This document shows positions 22,349 through 34,181 of a DNA stretch of 64,000 nt, piece after piece. The DNA lies in assembly GCF_050948215.1 (NCBI RefSeq), contig NC_135153.1:3810058-3874057 (forward strand), given 5' to 3'. The notes below the pieces were generated by a model. The model did no database searches, was not told the DNA's origin, and saw nothing but the letters and a program-made list of their open reading frames with translations. The stretch is from Halictus rubicundus. Taxonomy: Eukaryota > Arthropoda > Insecta > Hymenoptera > Halictidae. How positions within the stretch are numbered: position 1 is the stretch's first letter; every line of letters starts with the position of its first letter. Both the position numbers and the translations under genes were made by a program.

Positions 22349-22545
22349 AGACTGCGGATCTTTATACAAAACAAAAATTTTTTACCTGAATTGCAACAAA
22401 CTGAAATGAAATAGACATTTTTTTTTTCTTATTATGTTCAGCAGATTGAGAATAATATAATAGTATTTTTAAATTTTTCTAATATTTTTGCTACTTAAAA
22501 TTACACCTACTAATTTTTGTAATAAAAGCATAAAATCCGCAGTTT
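22349..22545 (+). mobile_element. Family D repeat
   Basis: agactgcggatctttatac to aaaatccgcagttta, the clearest inverted-end pair of the family. AT-rich, non-coding. Confidence 0.7.
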
Positions 22546-23805
22546 AATTATAACTAATATTATAAATAGTAAATTAGTAAATATGTAATAGAATGTTAGA
22601 TAATAATAATAATTAGCTTAGTTACTTTAATAACCTTATTTTCATGTGAAATTATTGATTACTTTATTTGAACAAAAGTTATGTATTAAATTGTTGTAAT
22701 TTTGCTAATGTTAACCTTACATTACCAATCCCTGGTTACAATAAAAAATATTAACAGCAGATCTATGAAACTTCATGGAACATGTACAATTTGAAAATTG
22801 CGTTGACTTATACTCCATTACGAGAAATGCATTAATTCCAGGATCAATTTACCGCGTTATCAGTCTGTTAAAACATCAAATTGAATTTATTTCCGAGCGT
22901 GAATATTACACTCGCTACAAATGTATTCGATAGTAATTCAATGAAATAAAAAAGCTCTACAGTTTCTTTCGAAAATGTTCCATATTTTTCCCCTCACAGT
23001 AGATTATTTGCTCGGAATTCGTGTCGCGATTGTAGGTAGCAGAGTATAGTATTCTACTTTCTGTCGAAAAAATTAAGGACAGGGAATACGATAGAGATAC
23101 GAAGAGATCGAAATTTTAAACTTGTCCCCCTGTAAACAAACTTATTATACGACGCAACCACAATTTCGACGCAACAACTTCGCGAACGAATTATCAGCAT
23201 GGAATCGCGTCGAAATGATCGCGTGTAAAACCACGGAAGCGACAAGTATGACAAGCGGGAGAACGGATGAATCGTTGGATTTTTTTTCGCGACGTAATCA
23301 CGCGAGGCGCATTTCCATTCGATCGAATTATGCTCGTCCCTCTCGGCACGTCCGCGTCGAACGGGATTGAGAACGGCCGAAAAGAGAGGACGGAAATCAC
23401 GATCGCCGACAATCGAATCGAGCGGAACGGTTTCGTTATAAAAGGAAATATTATCGTCGCCCATTATCGATAATTACTGTCGGCTCACTTATGGGACGGG
23501 GCTTTAAAATGAGAGTGACATTTATTAAATGGAATCGCGGGCCCGCCGCAGAGCGGTTGCGCCCGGCCGATCGATTACAGCCGTAATGAACGAGCGCGAA
23601 ACGGTCGCGCGATTGTATCGAAAGATCGACAGCACGTGCGCGTTTAGGGTAGCCCAGAGCTGTTCAGCGTCTGCCCGTACGGGCAGCGATTTTCTTGTTC
23701 TGGGCATGCACAGAACGGCGGCCGCAAAGCCACGCCCCTACGGACGCGTAGCCACGCCCCTGCGGGCAAGGCTGCTTGTACTATTTGTCACACGCATTGA
23801 CACAG
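22546..23805. other. No gene seen; GC-rich from 23.05 kb
   Basis: AT-rich to 23040, then GC-richer. Open frames of 60-136 codons overlap on both strands at 23054-23882 without any recognisable domain. Near 23725-23770, agccacgcccct is repeated twice. Confidence 0.4.
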
Positions 23806-23808
23806 CTA

Positions 23809-23953
23809 CAGTACCGCTCAAAAGTATCCGGACACTTGAACTTGAGTGCAGTATTAGTAAGTTCCACATACGTAATTTTTAATTTAAAACGTTAGATATT
23901 TCATAAGAATAATACATAGTTCGCAAGTGTTCGGATACTTTTGAACGGTAGTG
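23809..23953. mobile_element. 145-bp Tc1/mariner-like MITE
   Basis: TA-flanked. The left end CAGTACCGCTCAAAAGTATC and inverted right end CACTACCGTTCAAAAGTATC match over 27 of 30 bases (continuing CGGACACTTG against CGAACACTTG). The interior is AT-rich. Confidence 0.9.
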
Positions 23954-23954
23954 T

Positions 23955-25250
23955 ACGTGGCCAGCTACGACCTACCCCCACTTCGCTGAGTCACTTGCCA
24001 GTAGCTTTGCCCGTAGCTGTGCCCACACGCATAACTTTTGAACCAGTGAACTCCTAGAATTGAACCTTGGATTTTCGGAAATTTCACGTAAAAATCTACA
24101 GGATTGCGTAAAAAAAAGTTAAAAATTTCTGGTGTCCTGAGGTGAAGTTTAACCCATTTTTAACGTTATCAGTGATGTTAGCAACAGTAGTCGAATGTAA
24201 CTGGATAAAATTTTTGCCGGTATTGCTTACGCGGTAACCAAACAGCTTTTTCAAGTTTAAACAAATTCCGGTTTATTATATTGGCTATTGGTAACTGAGA
24301 AATGTGCCAGTGACTTATATTTGTTACTAGTAACCCAGAATAAAAATTATCGTTTAAAAAGGTTATTCGTAATCGGAATATTAAAAATTAGTATTTTTCA
24401 ATCATTTTATTATTCGGAAAATTTATCTGGGAGTTATTGATACCTGGCATTCCATTGAGATACACATTCATTCGATGACTTTTTTCAAAAACATTTTTAA
24501 AATGTTATTTTCCACCTCTGGAATTCATTGTAGCGATGCCGATAATTTTTCGCGAATATCTCGGAAGCTAAGCGAGACCGCCGCCAATATGCAGAGGAAT
24601 AAGTTGTTTAAAACATACATTTTTACAACATATCATAAAAATCATCGGCGGATAGATACATGGGTCTTCTGCAGCTTTACCGTAACGCAGATTTGCGGAT
24701 CGACTCGTCCGGAAACCGTTGTTATCCCAGTTCTAATTCGACTCTCGGCGAAATTATTGCCGCGACGGCCGGTGTTTCGCGGCCAGTAACCGTGCTCGCT
24801 TTTACACGGCTGTCTCAGCCGACGCGTTCGCGAAACAATCGCACGTTTTCATCCTCGGCTAAACATACTTAAAACCAGCGCCGCGCATCGCACGACGTAA
24901 CCAAAATGTTTGCATGACGGGAAACGGCACGTGTACCCGGCGCAAATAACTCGAAAATATCTGCTCTGGAATTTTCTGTGAACGGGGATGATGATGAACT
25001 TTGTATATTTCCAAAAATCCCACAGAACCAAAACCAAATTTGACCATTGTAACCGAAATTTCAAAGTTAGAACTTATCACAGGGATTACTTCTTGAAGTC
25101 TTTCAGATTAAAGGTTCGGTTTAAACAACTGTGTTCCGAACCAAATTAATTTTTAAATATACAGGAAGAATTGTGTGTCGCCTATATATGACCGACGCGA
25201 CAGTGAAAGTGTTAATTATTTATTTTATATAATCACAAAACCACATGTCA
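23955..25250. other. No gene seen
   Basis: AT-rich to 24500, then mixed GC to 24950. Overlapping frames of 70-104 codons on both strands give no recognised product. Confidence 0.4.
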
Positions 25251-25253
25251 ATA

Positions 25254-25572
25254 CAGTGATTTCTCTATACATATATGTCGTCAAGGCCTGGATGGTAAAC
25301 GTCGCGGAATTATCCCTACTGCCACGGGATATACCCCGTGAGGGGCCGAAATTCGAGAGCCGTGTAACATTGTATCAAAGAAAGACATTTTCTCAGCCTT
25401 CTTGTCACTATCCGTCTATATGTCACAGGTTTAGGACATATAGACGGATAGTGACATTTACGTTTCCAGCATGCACTTTGTATTTCAAATGCAACGTTCG
25501 GCGAGAACCACAGATTTCTTCTAAATGTCATTCGCCAGAACCGCGCAAGTGACTTATATCGGGAATTCACTG
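25254..25572 (-). mobile_element. Chimeric C/A element
   Basis: Reverse orientation. The right part is family C (cgccagaaccgcgcaagtga, a hairpin with cactatccgtctatatgtc, then ttcactg). The left part is family A (cagtgatttctctataca, caaggcctggatgg). The switch falls within the shared block reading tataccccgtgaggggcc at about 25330-25350. Confidence 0.8.
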
Positions 25573-25575
25573 TAG

Positions 25576-26055
25576 TCTGTTTTCTAGTTGCGGTTGAGTA
25601 ACGAGGTACGATTTCAAATGCTTTTCTATTCAAGTAGTTTTGTTAATATCTTTGTCCATTTCCAGGCAGGCTACCATCATCCACGTCAGACCACGTTATC
25701 TTTTTAAAGTACACTTGGGAGAATTTATAATTTGAAGATAACGTCGTTGTAAGCTGGTGCGCAAGCGATATTTGAAGACAAGTAGAAACGGTGAGTAGTG
25801 GACAGACAGCATGTACGCTCTATTTTATTGGCTCCGAACAAATGAATGCGCTTATAAGTTATGTAGACGCATTTTTAAAGTGAGTTCGGAATAATTTATA
25901 ATTTCAAGATGATATCGTTGTAGAATGGTACGCAAGCTACTAAACAAGTAGAAACGGTGATTAGTGGGCAGACAGCTTGTAAGAATTACTTTATTGCCTC
26001 CGAATTGATTAATACGCTTATATGGTTTACAATTGCAACATTAAAATGTTTGTTA
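25576..26055 (-). repeat. M repeat locus 1 (inverted copy of 41.7-42.2 kb)
   Basis: Contains two diverged monomers of about 160 bp, each with caagtagaaacggtga and gacagac/gcagacagc, plus a linker with ggcaggctaccatcatccac. It is the reverse complement of 41712-42195 with few differences. Confidence 0.85.
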
Positions 26056-26059
26056 TTCC

Positions 26060-26245
26060 TAGACTGGGGATGTTTATGCAATTTTCAATTTTTCTAGACA
26101 AATTTTCAGAAAGTGGGATTACAAGAAGTTATAGTCTTTGTAGATCCAAAATACATACAAATCGTACTAAATTCTACCGAATTTTAGGTTTTCGGATTTT
26201 TAAAAAATTTTTATAAGCCATAAATGCATAAAGTTCCGCAGTCTA
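26060..26245 (+). mobile_element. Family D repeat
   Basis: agactggggatgtttatgca to gttccgcagtcta. It directly abuts the end of the M repeat locus. Confidence 0.6.
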
Positions 26246-26368
26246 GTCATTACAAACTATCACATTGTAGTTGGATCATTGAGCCTGTCATATGTCAAAC
26301 CGGTTACCCATCTTTCTAGTTTTCTGACATTTTACTGTCAAAGCACCCTGCGTGGATTATTGGGATTA

Positions 26369-26546
26369 CAGTGAATTCTCGATATATGTCAACAACACGG
26401 GTCTTCCCAGCGTCGTGTATCGTACAAGAGACGTGCCCGAGCCGTGTTATGTTTACACTCCTCGGCGTCCGAGGACCCGTGATAGTGGAGACAATTTCGT
26501 GACGTTTCTCATCCAGGCCTTGGCGACATATATAGAGAAATCACTG
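26369..26546 (+). mobile_element. Family A MITE, short
   Basis: CAGTGAATTCTCGATATATG to tagagaaatcactg. It lacks the gagcttcggggtata block: gtccgagg is joined directly to acccgtgatagtggaga. Confidence 0.85.
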
Positions 26547-26549
26547 TGC

Positions 26550-27890
26550 TGGAACTTTTAGGATGCAAAAGGATTAAGAGACGAGAAACACAACGACAAA
26601 CCTTTCAATTTTGAGTGTCATTAATTAAATTAGACTGTGCAAGATTTGTTAAGTTACCCGTGTGACAACCATCGTGTTAACGTTTCCAACGCTGCCAACA
26701 GTAGTTGTACAATTACCTTGCCACTTTGATCTAACCAAAAACACCCTGCTCTCCCCTGGTAATAATATTTCATACTCGCGCACCACCGAAAACAGCGATA
26801 AAACAAGAAGACCGCAGCGTGACACGTTCGGGTGATGTCTTACGCGGCGAGATATCCGGCGGACGTTCTGGATTAATGAAAAGCACACGGTCCGGCCGCA
26901 AATATGAAAATCGCATCGGGCCGTTTATTACAGGTGGTGGTCGGGTAGGGCATATTTATTAAAATCCCGAAAATGCGTCGGACGTGATGGATTTACCGTT
27001 CCAATCAACGGGGAGAGGAGCGGGTATAACGAGCGCGCGTCATTTGTTTCTAATATTATTCTTCCATTCCGCCAGGGGACCGGGCGGGACGTTAATAACG
27101 GGCGCAACCGTATCGGAACGTCAGGAGACAATAATTGCCATCGGGGAACGGCTCGACAGAGATGGGGCGACAACGAGTGGCAGGGGACAGTGTGGGTGGA
27201 CGATGCACGCGCGCGCGCGCGCTTTTCGAAATGGATCGGCCAATTACTCCCGCCGTTCTTGTCTCTCGTTTTTCCCGGCCGTTGTTTTCCTTTCATTTCC
27301 ATTTCGAAAGCACGTCACCCTCCCTCCTGTCGCGCCCACCGTCCGGCTCCCGGTCCCCGTAGATCCACCGGTCCCGTGTTCGCTCTTTTAACGCGCCATT
27401 CGAAACGTCCACGTGCTGGTAATTGGAAATTTCGCGCGTCTGACCCAGTTCACGTGGCCGCCACCGCGGGTTTAATCCCCGCGTCGCGCACAAAATCACA
27501 CGGAGGAAAAAACCGGAAACGTCAGTTGACCGGGACCAATCGAAGCGATTTTACAGGAGCAATTTGTACCCGTGCTCTCCCCCCTCCCCCTTCCCCACCC
27601 CTTACTCCCCCACACTCTCGCACCATCCTCTACAGGGAAAACTATATTTAAAAGTCATTAGAGCACGATGCGGCACTCTCTCTCTCTCTCTCTCTCTGCA
27701 CCCCACACCCCCACACCCCACCCCGGTGTTCCATTAAAAATTCCACGAACGATCCGCGAGCCGCAAACGGGCTTTTTTCCACCAGGATCGCGGGGGTTAG
27801 CTTACGTCGAAATCTACGCTGCGCGCTGGCGGAATCGATGAGGTCTTTTCTACGGTCCGGGTAAAATGATGAAGCGTTTCATGCGTTTGA
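26550..27890. other. No gene seen; GC-rich island
   Basis: GC-rich from 26820. Open frames up to 153 codons overlap on both strands and give Arg/Pro/Ser-rich peptides. Contains CG-alternating runs near 27208 and a (TC)11 tract at 27676-27697. Confidence 0.4.
27676..27697. repeat. (CT)11 microsatellite
   Basis: Uninterrupted CT dinucleotide. Confidence 0.9.
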
Positions 27891-27893
27891 ATA

Positions 27894-27992
27894 CAGGGTG
27901 GTCCGCTTTTTTGTAAACAACACATTTTTTCCCAAAAATGTTTCGGATAAAAGTTGTTGGGTTTCGTGGGATGGTCACGTTGAATTTTTTGC
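27894..27992 (+). mobile_element. CAGGGTGGTCC terminus, one end
   Basis: TA then CAGGGTGGTCCGCTTTTTTG. No inverted partner is found. The next element starts just after. Confidence 0.4.
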
Positions 27993-27997
27993 CAGCG

Positions 27998-29034
27998 CAC
28001 AGTGGGGTATTTGACCCGAAAAGCCGGAAAAAATTATTTAAGCGTTATATACAGGCTCGATGCCATAATGTAGTAGGTCGTTGAATTCGTCTTAACATCG
28101 GATATAACGTTATGAAATAACAATATATCTTGACAGTTAAGAAATTAAATTGATCCTCACTTTTTATAAAAAAAAAAATTTTTTCCGAAATTTTATGTAT
28201 TGAAATTTGTAGACATCCGAATACTGTTAATCTTTTGTTCGAACCTTTTTTTCCTCAGATTATCGGAAAGTCTTGATAAATCGTGGCGATTGTGGAGTAC
28301 GTGCACCGAAAAGCTGGAAAAAGTAGTTTTACACGTAAATTATGTTAAAATGATGTAAATTATTATTTTAATACAAAATATGTAGATCATGAAATGTTTT
28401 AATTAGGAGATATGTATTTTAAGAATATTTTTAAATTATTACCATTAATTACGGCGTATAGGCGTACGTAAAACACTTCTAAACGCTACTACTAAATTAG
28501 CTAGAAAACGTCAATCCGGACAAATCCGGAACCATACTTTATTAGCTTGGAATCACAAATCTCTACAGAATATAATGAGACCAAAAAGACCATCGGGACT
28601 CACTCAGAACCATAATAAAATCGTTAATGAAGTCTTATAATTGTAAAAATAATTTCTGAATTATTGATCATATACAAATATTAATAACTTTATAAATAAG
28701 TATAATAAAAAAATGAAAACAGTCTGAAAGTGTAGTCCATACTTACCTAAAAGATATCCATAATGCAAAAAATTACACAGCTTTTTTAAAGCATGTAAAA
28801 ATCACTCATAAATGTACGATATGTTATAGCATGATTGGTAAGGCAATACAAGTCATAGAATCTCTTGACTTTCGATTAAGTTTAGAGATTCATAAACTTA
28901 CAAATGAATAAAAAAAAATTCAGTACATTGTTCTCCACACATTCAACAAATTCGAGCAATAAAAAAATTACAGTTTACGTTACATTTTTGAAATTGACTT
29001 TTTTCCGGCTTTTTGGGCCAAATACCCCACCGTG
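27998..29034. mobile_element. Inverted-ended element with CACAGTGGGGTATTTG termini
   Basis: The left end CACAGTGGGGTATTTGACCC and inverted right end CACGGTGGGGTATTTGGCCC stay matched for about 38 bases through aaaagccggaaaaaa. CAGCG flanks both sides (27993-27997 and 29035-29039) and may be a 5-bp target duplication. About 1037 bp, AT-rich, with no recognised transposase. The superfamily is uncertain. Confidence 0.7.
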
Positions 29035-29194
29035 CAGCGGATAGAAGTGAAAGCGAACACCCGAAAATGTCGGGTCGAGACGGGTCAAGAATTTTATTCG
29101 GCATTGAGACGGGTTCTCGACAATTTCCGGTTCTCGAAGAATTTAAAAAATTCGCGAGGTATATTCGAAAATCCCAAAATTTTCGAGAAACCGG

Positions 29195-29216
29195 CCCGAC
29201 CCGACCCGACCCGAAT
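29195..29216. repeat. CCCGA pentamer repeat
   Basis: Four tandem cccga units in a run reading ggcccgacccgacccgaccc. Confidence 0.75.
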
Positions 29217-29405
29217 ATCAAGTTCTCGGGCACATCTACTAGTGGACACCTGAAGGTCATATGAAGTACAACCTGATTGTTTTATACGGAAACCTCTATT
29301 TTTTATTATTGCTCTATATTCTCAGGAGATAGGTATGCAATTTTTGTCCTAAACTAGGCGAAATTTTGTAAAAATCTAGGCGAATAAAATTATTGCAGAA
29401 TTATT

Positions 29406-29630
29406 TTAAGACTTATAGCCATAGTAAAATAGGCTGTTGGATTCGTCTTGACGTCAGCAATATGTAATAAACAACAATATGTAATAAAAAATATATAGTG
29501 ACAATTAAAAAATTAAGGTGACCATAATTTTTTATTGAAAAACAAAATGTTTTGTAATTTTTTTCTCTGCGGTTTTATAGACGACTGGATATCGATTAAC
29601 TTTTGTTCAAAATATTTTTTCGTCAGCGTT
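29406..29630 (+). repeat. Diverged direct copy of 28.06-28.26 kb
   Basis: Shares ggattcgtcttgacgtcag with gaattcgtcttaacatcgga upstream, plus the following acaatatgt(a/c) and aacttttgttc motifs. Both resemble the subterminal arm of the IS630-like element at 56.36 kb. Confidence 0.5.
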
Positions 29631-29851
29631 ACGTCCCGTGGTTTAGGCACTAGAAAACTCGAAAATCCTTTAAGAGACAAGGTTCAGAATTCAAATATCG
29701 AGACTCATAAAGTATTTATAAGATTATTATGACTCCGAAAGTCACTTACTGGCGAAAAACGCTGTAACTCAAATGTAAGTGTGGAATTTTGATATTCCGG
29801 AGTGCTCCAAAAAAGTTAGAGCTTATAATTAACCCCCTGTCCTATAATATA

Positions 29852-30606
29852 CAGGGTGTTCGCGATAATTTGTACCAGCGTTTTTTCCGTAAATGATAAA
29901 CATAAGAAAAACGCCGAAGAGGAGATAGTTGCAGTATATTTTACTAGCAATATGATAGCGTATCTCAACTTTTTGAATTTTTAATATTTTTCTAGAAACA
30001 AAGGTGACCTTCATTTTTTTAAATGCTACACACTTGTTTACATCAAATGAAAACGGACATTGAGACGAGTTCAACCGTAGTATACTATGGTCTTCAAGGT
30101 CATACAAGGGCAGAAATAAAAGAAATAGATTTAACATTTCGTAGTATTGTATTTACTAGTATGTTGTAGTGATGAGACTATATCTCTGTTCAATGTGACT
30201 TCCATGAACAAGAATGCATTTCTGAGTTCTGCTGACTACATTCCTGGTAGTTTCTGCCAATGTTGCACTAGATATGGATGCTCAGGCTTCTTTTATCTTA
30301 GTTTTCAAGTCGTCTCAATTTCTCGGTGGTGTATTGATAACATTTTACCAAGTCCATATTTTTACACTGAAATTCTAAATGGAAATAAGTGTTTACAATT
30401 TGTAAATTGTGAATTTGAAAATTACTGGTAATCACTGCCATTGTTTCTTGTACGAGACATATACTTCCAACAAGATAGGGCTCCTCCTCATAATTGTAGA
30501 ACGGTAAACCATTTTTTACATAATATGATTAACGATAAATGATAATTTATGAAAAAAATGATCATTTACGAAAAAAACTCTGGTACAAATTATCGCGAAC
30601 ACCCTG
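29852..30606 (+). mobile_element. IS630/Tc1-like element with transposase remnant (E4)
   Basis: TA-flanked, 755 bp. The left end CAGGGTGTTCGCGATAATTT and its inverted right end match for about 30 bases (through gtaccag). It is internally deleted but retains the C-terminal part of a DDE transposase. Confidence 0.85.
30147..30542 (+). pseudogene. Decayed IS630/Tc1-like transposase, C-terminal half
   Basis: Reading the plus frame from 30147, the peptide holds WCIDNILPSPYFY, then LNGNKCLQFVN, and after one in-frame stop (TAA at 30429) YFQQDRAPPHN. These align by eye with the usual order in insect IS630-like transposases: a WCGI.G block, LNG.KYL, then FQQDGAPPH, whose D is the third catalytic acid. 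A weak block (SDETISLFN) may be the FTDE region. The helix-turn-helix part is missing, and at least one stop makes it non-functional. It lies inside the inverted ends of E4, which fixes its identity as element cargo. I am confident of the family, less so of the exact boundaries. Confidence 0.8.
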
Positions 30607-30721
30607 TAGTGTCAGACTCGTGATGAAGAGTTCAAACAGAATTTTCTAAATATGTATATTATTAATTCCCTTTAAATTGTAATGAAATTCTATTTTATCG
30701 TAGCCAATATTTAGCCAGTAC

Positions 30722-30725
<4 letters not shown>

Positions 30726-30755
<30 letters not shown>
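30726..30755. repeat. (TAA)10 microsatellite
   Basis: Uninterrupted trinucleotide run. Confidence 0.9.
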
Positions 30756-30758
<3 letters not shown>

Positions 30759-31385
30759 TAAATTTCAATATAAATTTTCTATTTTCTATTTAAAGAAGTT
30801 CTAATCATTGTAATCATAAAATAAATTGTAGTGCAAGGAGTTAATACGACGCACCGTGCGTTGCAGTTTTCCCGTAGTTTCAATTCTGCGTGACGATTTT
30901 TGGCTGTCCACGTATCCACGAGCGTTCATAGATAACGATAATTGCACGATAATTGCTATCGTCTACTCTTGGAACCCGTACGTACAGTCACCAGTCACGT
31001 GCACGCTTATGTGCGTACACTCGGCAAAATTACCATTCCGGCGAAGTCCCTGCAACAACCGTTGACAACTCGAGGACTTTGTTTATCGTTCGTCCGTAAT
31101 ACAAGGTATACATTTTCTTGTTTTGCGATTAGAATCTTTTATCGTTATCTGAAGAAGAGTGTTTCTTTATCTTTCTGCCGTCATTTGAATCTCTTTAGGC
31201 AAACGACAATGTCGTTAATCTTCAGATTCCAAGAAGTTACACGCCGGTATTGTGTATGAACATTTAAAATCATTTCCTACCATCTTGCACGAATCCGATG
31301 ATTAAAAATACATACGTCAATGGTGTACATAGCAGTGGATGGTATATACATCGCCAGTTTTGCAAAAACACTTAAACAGCCGAAA
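30756..31385. other. No gene seen
   Basis: Mixed-composition, unique-looking sequence. Plus frames of 69 and 105 codons overlap each other without recognisable content. Confidence 0.4.
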
Positions 31386-31387
31386 AT

Positions 31388-31598
31388 ACTGTGATTTCTT
31401 TATATATGACGCCAAGGCCTGGACGATAAACGTCGCGGAATTATCCCCACTGCCGCGGGGTATACTCCGTGAGGGTATCGAAACTCGAGTGGCCTCGGAC
31501 GCCGACCAGTGTAAACATAACACGGCTAGGGTATGTCTCCTGTACGATACACGACGCTGACAAGACCCGTGTTGTTGACATAAATCGGGAATTCACTG
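31388..31598 (-). mobile_element. Family A MITE
   Basis: Reverse orientation: gtgatttctttatatatgac to tcgggaattcactg then TA. Carries the ggggtatactccgtgaggg form of the shared block and the cagtgtaaacataacacggc marker. Confidence 0.85.
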
Positions 31599-31741
31599 TA
31601 CTATTGCCGGTTTGATTAAGTTTTTTCTTAATATTGAAGTCAATGAAATATTTTTACCATCCTATTCATGTCCCTATTCACATGGTCCATATAATAATGA
31701 TGAAAGAAGAATTGGTAAAAGTGTATGTATATGCAATCGAA

Positions 31742-31920
31742 TACATCATTCAATCAGCACTGGCTCTAAAATCGTGAAAAGGTCTCGTTGAATGATCTGG
31801 CTATTGACTTACACCTCTAGTGGCAAAATACATATACATACTGCTTCAAATCAGCAAATTCAACCGTGTTATTTAAGCATACCTATATGGCCATAAGAAC
31901 TTCATTAACAATTAACTTAA
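31742..31920 (+). repeat. Family K repeat, copy 1
   Basis: Direct relative of 36232-36420. Shared motifs include cctctagtggcaaaatacat and cgcttcaaatca-like text, ending near acttcattaacaattaa. Non-coding, class unknown. Confidence 0.65.
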
Positions 31921-32099
31921 AACTAATTAACTTATAACAATTAACAATTAATTTAAAATATTAAATTAGAACACTTTTTCTTGGGTGAAAAATTCTCAGA
32001 AAATTATTTATTGTCGTTTAATATCCAGAGGTTCTGTTGTTATTGGGAAAAAAATTACAGTGCATAGAAAGGAAAGACCAGAATATAGGACGATTATGT

Positions 32100-32213
32100 T
32101 TACGGCAGTGAGCATCGCTGTCCTTCTCTACGTTCGGCGCGGATCAAAGAATGACTCCTCGAGGATAAACGACATCACGACCCGCGTTGCTGACATATAT
32201 CGAGAATTCACTG
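32100..32213 (-). mobile_element. Family A long-form fragment
   Basis: tgtccttctctacgttcggc, gcggatcaaagaa and cgcgttgctgacatatatcg to attcactg then TA match the inverted left third of the long A copy at 1291. Confidence 0.8.
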
Positions 32214-32269
32214 TATACACAAATACAAGTATCTCTTTTCTTTTCAAGATTGTACAGAGTATGAAAATA

Positions 32270-32355
32270 ATGCACCGACATTCTTAAATTTTTACAATCA
32301 CTGATTCAAATTTCACCTACACAATTTTTCCATAAACGCGTAAAATCCGCAGTCC
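32270..32355 (+). mobile_element. Family D fragment, right part
   Basis: cacctacacaatttttccat then cgtaaaatccgcagtc match the right end of family D. The left end is not clear. Confidence 0.5.
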
Positions 32356-32359
32356 AACA

Positions 32360-33115
32360 ATATCAAACGATACGAAAAATTAGGGAACAGAGAGGGAGAA
32401 GTCGTAGTATCGGCGTAGAATCAGTGCGCGGCCGGTTACGGGTGCGAATCACGATCATTAATAATATCTCTGGCTCGCGGCTCCATTTTACGCCGCTGAC
32501 AATGGACAACTGTGTAACAATAATGTTCCGGATTCCCCGTGTATGACCACGAGGGTCGTCGGCGTGGTGGTGGCGCGGGTGGCAGCGCATCGCGTCGCGG
32601 CGATTGCGGGGGTGGAGAGAGAGAGGGAGAGAGGAAGAGAGAGAGGGGGGAGAGAGAGAACGGGGGTGGAGACGCGGGGGAGGCTGGCACGGACCATCTA
32701 GCCGCGCCGCAGTCAAGTAATGAAATTTGACTGGAAATTAACCACCGTGGTGTACGCGCACACGTCGCCGTCGGTCTCGGAAGCGGCGCGTACACGTATC
32801 CGGGCGTCGGCGTCGGCAGCGTCGGTCGGCGTCGGCGGCGGCGCGTGTTTGCGCGCGGACGCGCAAGCGTGGCCGGGCAAACAACGATGGTCCGCGGCCG
32901 GACCTCGACGCGGCCCGCACGTACAAGATATTACGAGACTCGCGGCCCATCATCGGGGGAAAATAATGGGCAACCGTTTCGTGATAACGATGAGTTAGCG
33001 TTACACCTCGCTTCTGCATACGTATATCATGAGCCCGTGCCTCCCCCCACCCACCCCCTTCCGAACTCGCGCGCGCACCCCACCGCTCACTCGCACCGTG
33101 ACGGCCGATTCGCGC
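32360..33115. other. No gene seen; GC-rich island with GA-rich tract
   Basis: Imperfect GA/GGGA run at about 32612-32662, then a CG-rich tract of gcgtcggc-like units at 32800-32850. Open frames on both strands up to 119 codons are low-complexity. Confidence 0.45.
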
Positions 33116-33345
33116 TTAACACTAAACCTACCACCGGCGGTCAAATAATTGGTTTTGTATAGGGTGGTCAATCCGATGGTGGCCACCGAAATGTCTCTTT
33201 CAGTTGGGATGATAAAAAATAATTTGTACGCAAGTTGAATGGTATGTCGCTGGAAATATTTATGCTAAACTAACCGCCGACGCGACGATCGAATCAGGTC
33301 GGCGGTCGACGGTTTTGTACAGGGTGGTACAGCTGATTGTGTCTA
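33116..33345 (+). mobile_element. TTAA-flanked repeat (family F), with an internal duplicate
   Basis: TTAA then CACTAAACCTACCACCGGCG. The segment ggttttgtatagggtggtca ... cgaaatgtctctttcagttg recurs at 33311-33365 as ggttttgtacagggtggtac ... cgaaatgtatctttcagttg, and again weakly near 33880-33960. Confidence 0.5.
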
Positions 33346-33370
33346 GCGAAATGTATCTTTCAGTTGTGAT

Positions 33371-33559
33371 ACTGTTAAATCGCGATATATGTCAACCACA
33401 CGGGTCTTGTCAGCGTCTTTTATCGTCCAGGAGACATACCTGAGCCGTCCGAGGTCTCTCGAGCTTCGCGGCCCCTCACGGGGTATGCCCCGCGGTAGAG
33501 GGGATAATTCCGCGACGTTTATCACCCAGGCCTTGGCGACATATATAGAGAAATCACTG
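33371..33559 (+). mobile_element. Family A MITE
   Basis: Left terminus eroded (actgttaaatcgcgatatat). The right terminus tagagaaatcactg is intact. Includes gcggcccctcacggggtatg and ccccgcggtagaggggataa, a clear copy of the shared block. Confidence 0.85.
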
Positions 33560-33628
33560 TGAAATAAAAATTATTTTGATATCGATAGACGAGCATGTTC
33601 CAAGGCATATAACTTCTTTGTATTTCAT

Positions 33629-33776
33629 AAATTACTAAACATTTCAGTATTGTACGAGTAAATTGCGCCATTTTCGTATGTACAGCATGGAAAAAATATA
33701 TATAGAAGGGAAATATTCTAAGTCGGAAGAAATTTTTCGTTTTGGAGTTAAAATGGCTTCGAGTGCAAAGGGTTAA
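33629..33776 (-). mobile_element. piggyBac-like MITE, truncated (relative of 6.36 kb)
   Basis: Inverted right half of H1: actaaacatttcagta, then ggcttcgagtgcaaaggg and TTAA at 33773-33776. The other end is missing. Confidence 0.7.
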
Positions 33777-33869
33777 TAAACAATCTTCAATTGTGAAACT
33801 ATGAGAATTATTTTATATAAAATTTGAATGTATCGAAGGACGAATATGATGAACGGAATATTTACACCA

Positions 33870-33965
33870 GTCCTACCACCAGCGATCTAATGATCTCGGT
33901 TTTGTACAGGGTGATCAATCTAAAGGTGACCACTCTTAAAATTGTGATAATCAAAAATCACTTTG
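33870..33965 (+). repeat. Family F-like fragment
   Basis: cctaccaccagcgatctaat and ggttttgtacagggtgatca are a diverged copy of the F segment at 33130. Confidence 0.45.
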
Positions 33966-34181
33966 TATTAATAATATTTTCTTGATAGATTCAGTCCCTC
34001 GTTAAATATCTCAACATTTTGAAATAAAATAAACACCTGTATATTCTCTAGCAAGAAGGAAAGTAATTGTTATCGTTCTAAAATTGGAACGGTTGGGAAA
34101 TGCACATATAACATGTTTTTCAAATATACAACATAGTCCTGAACAATGTTCCTAACTCACAGTTTATTATCGTTAGACTGC

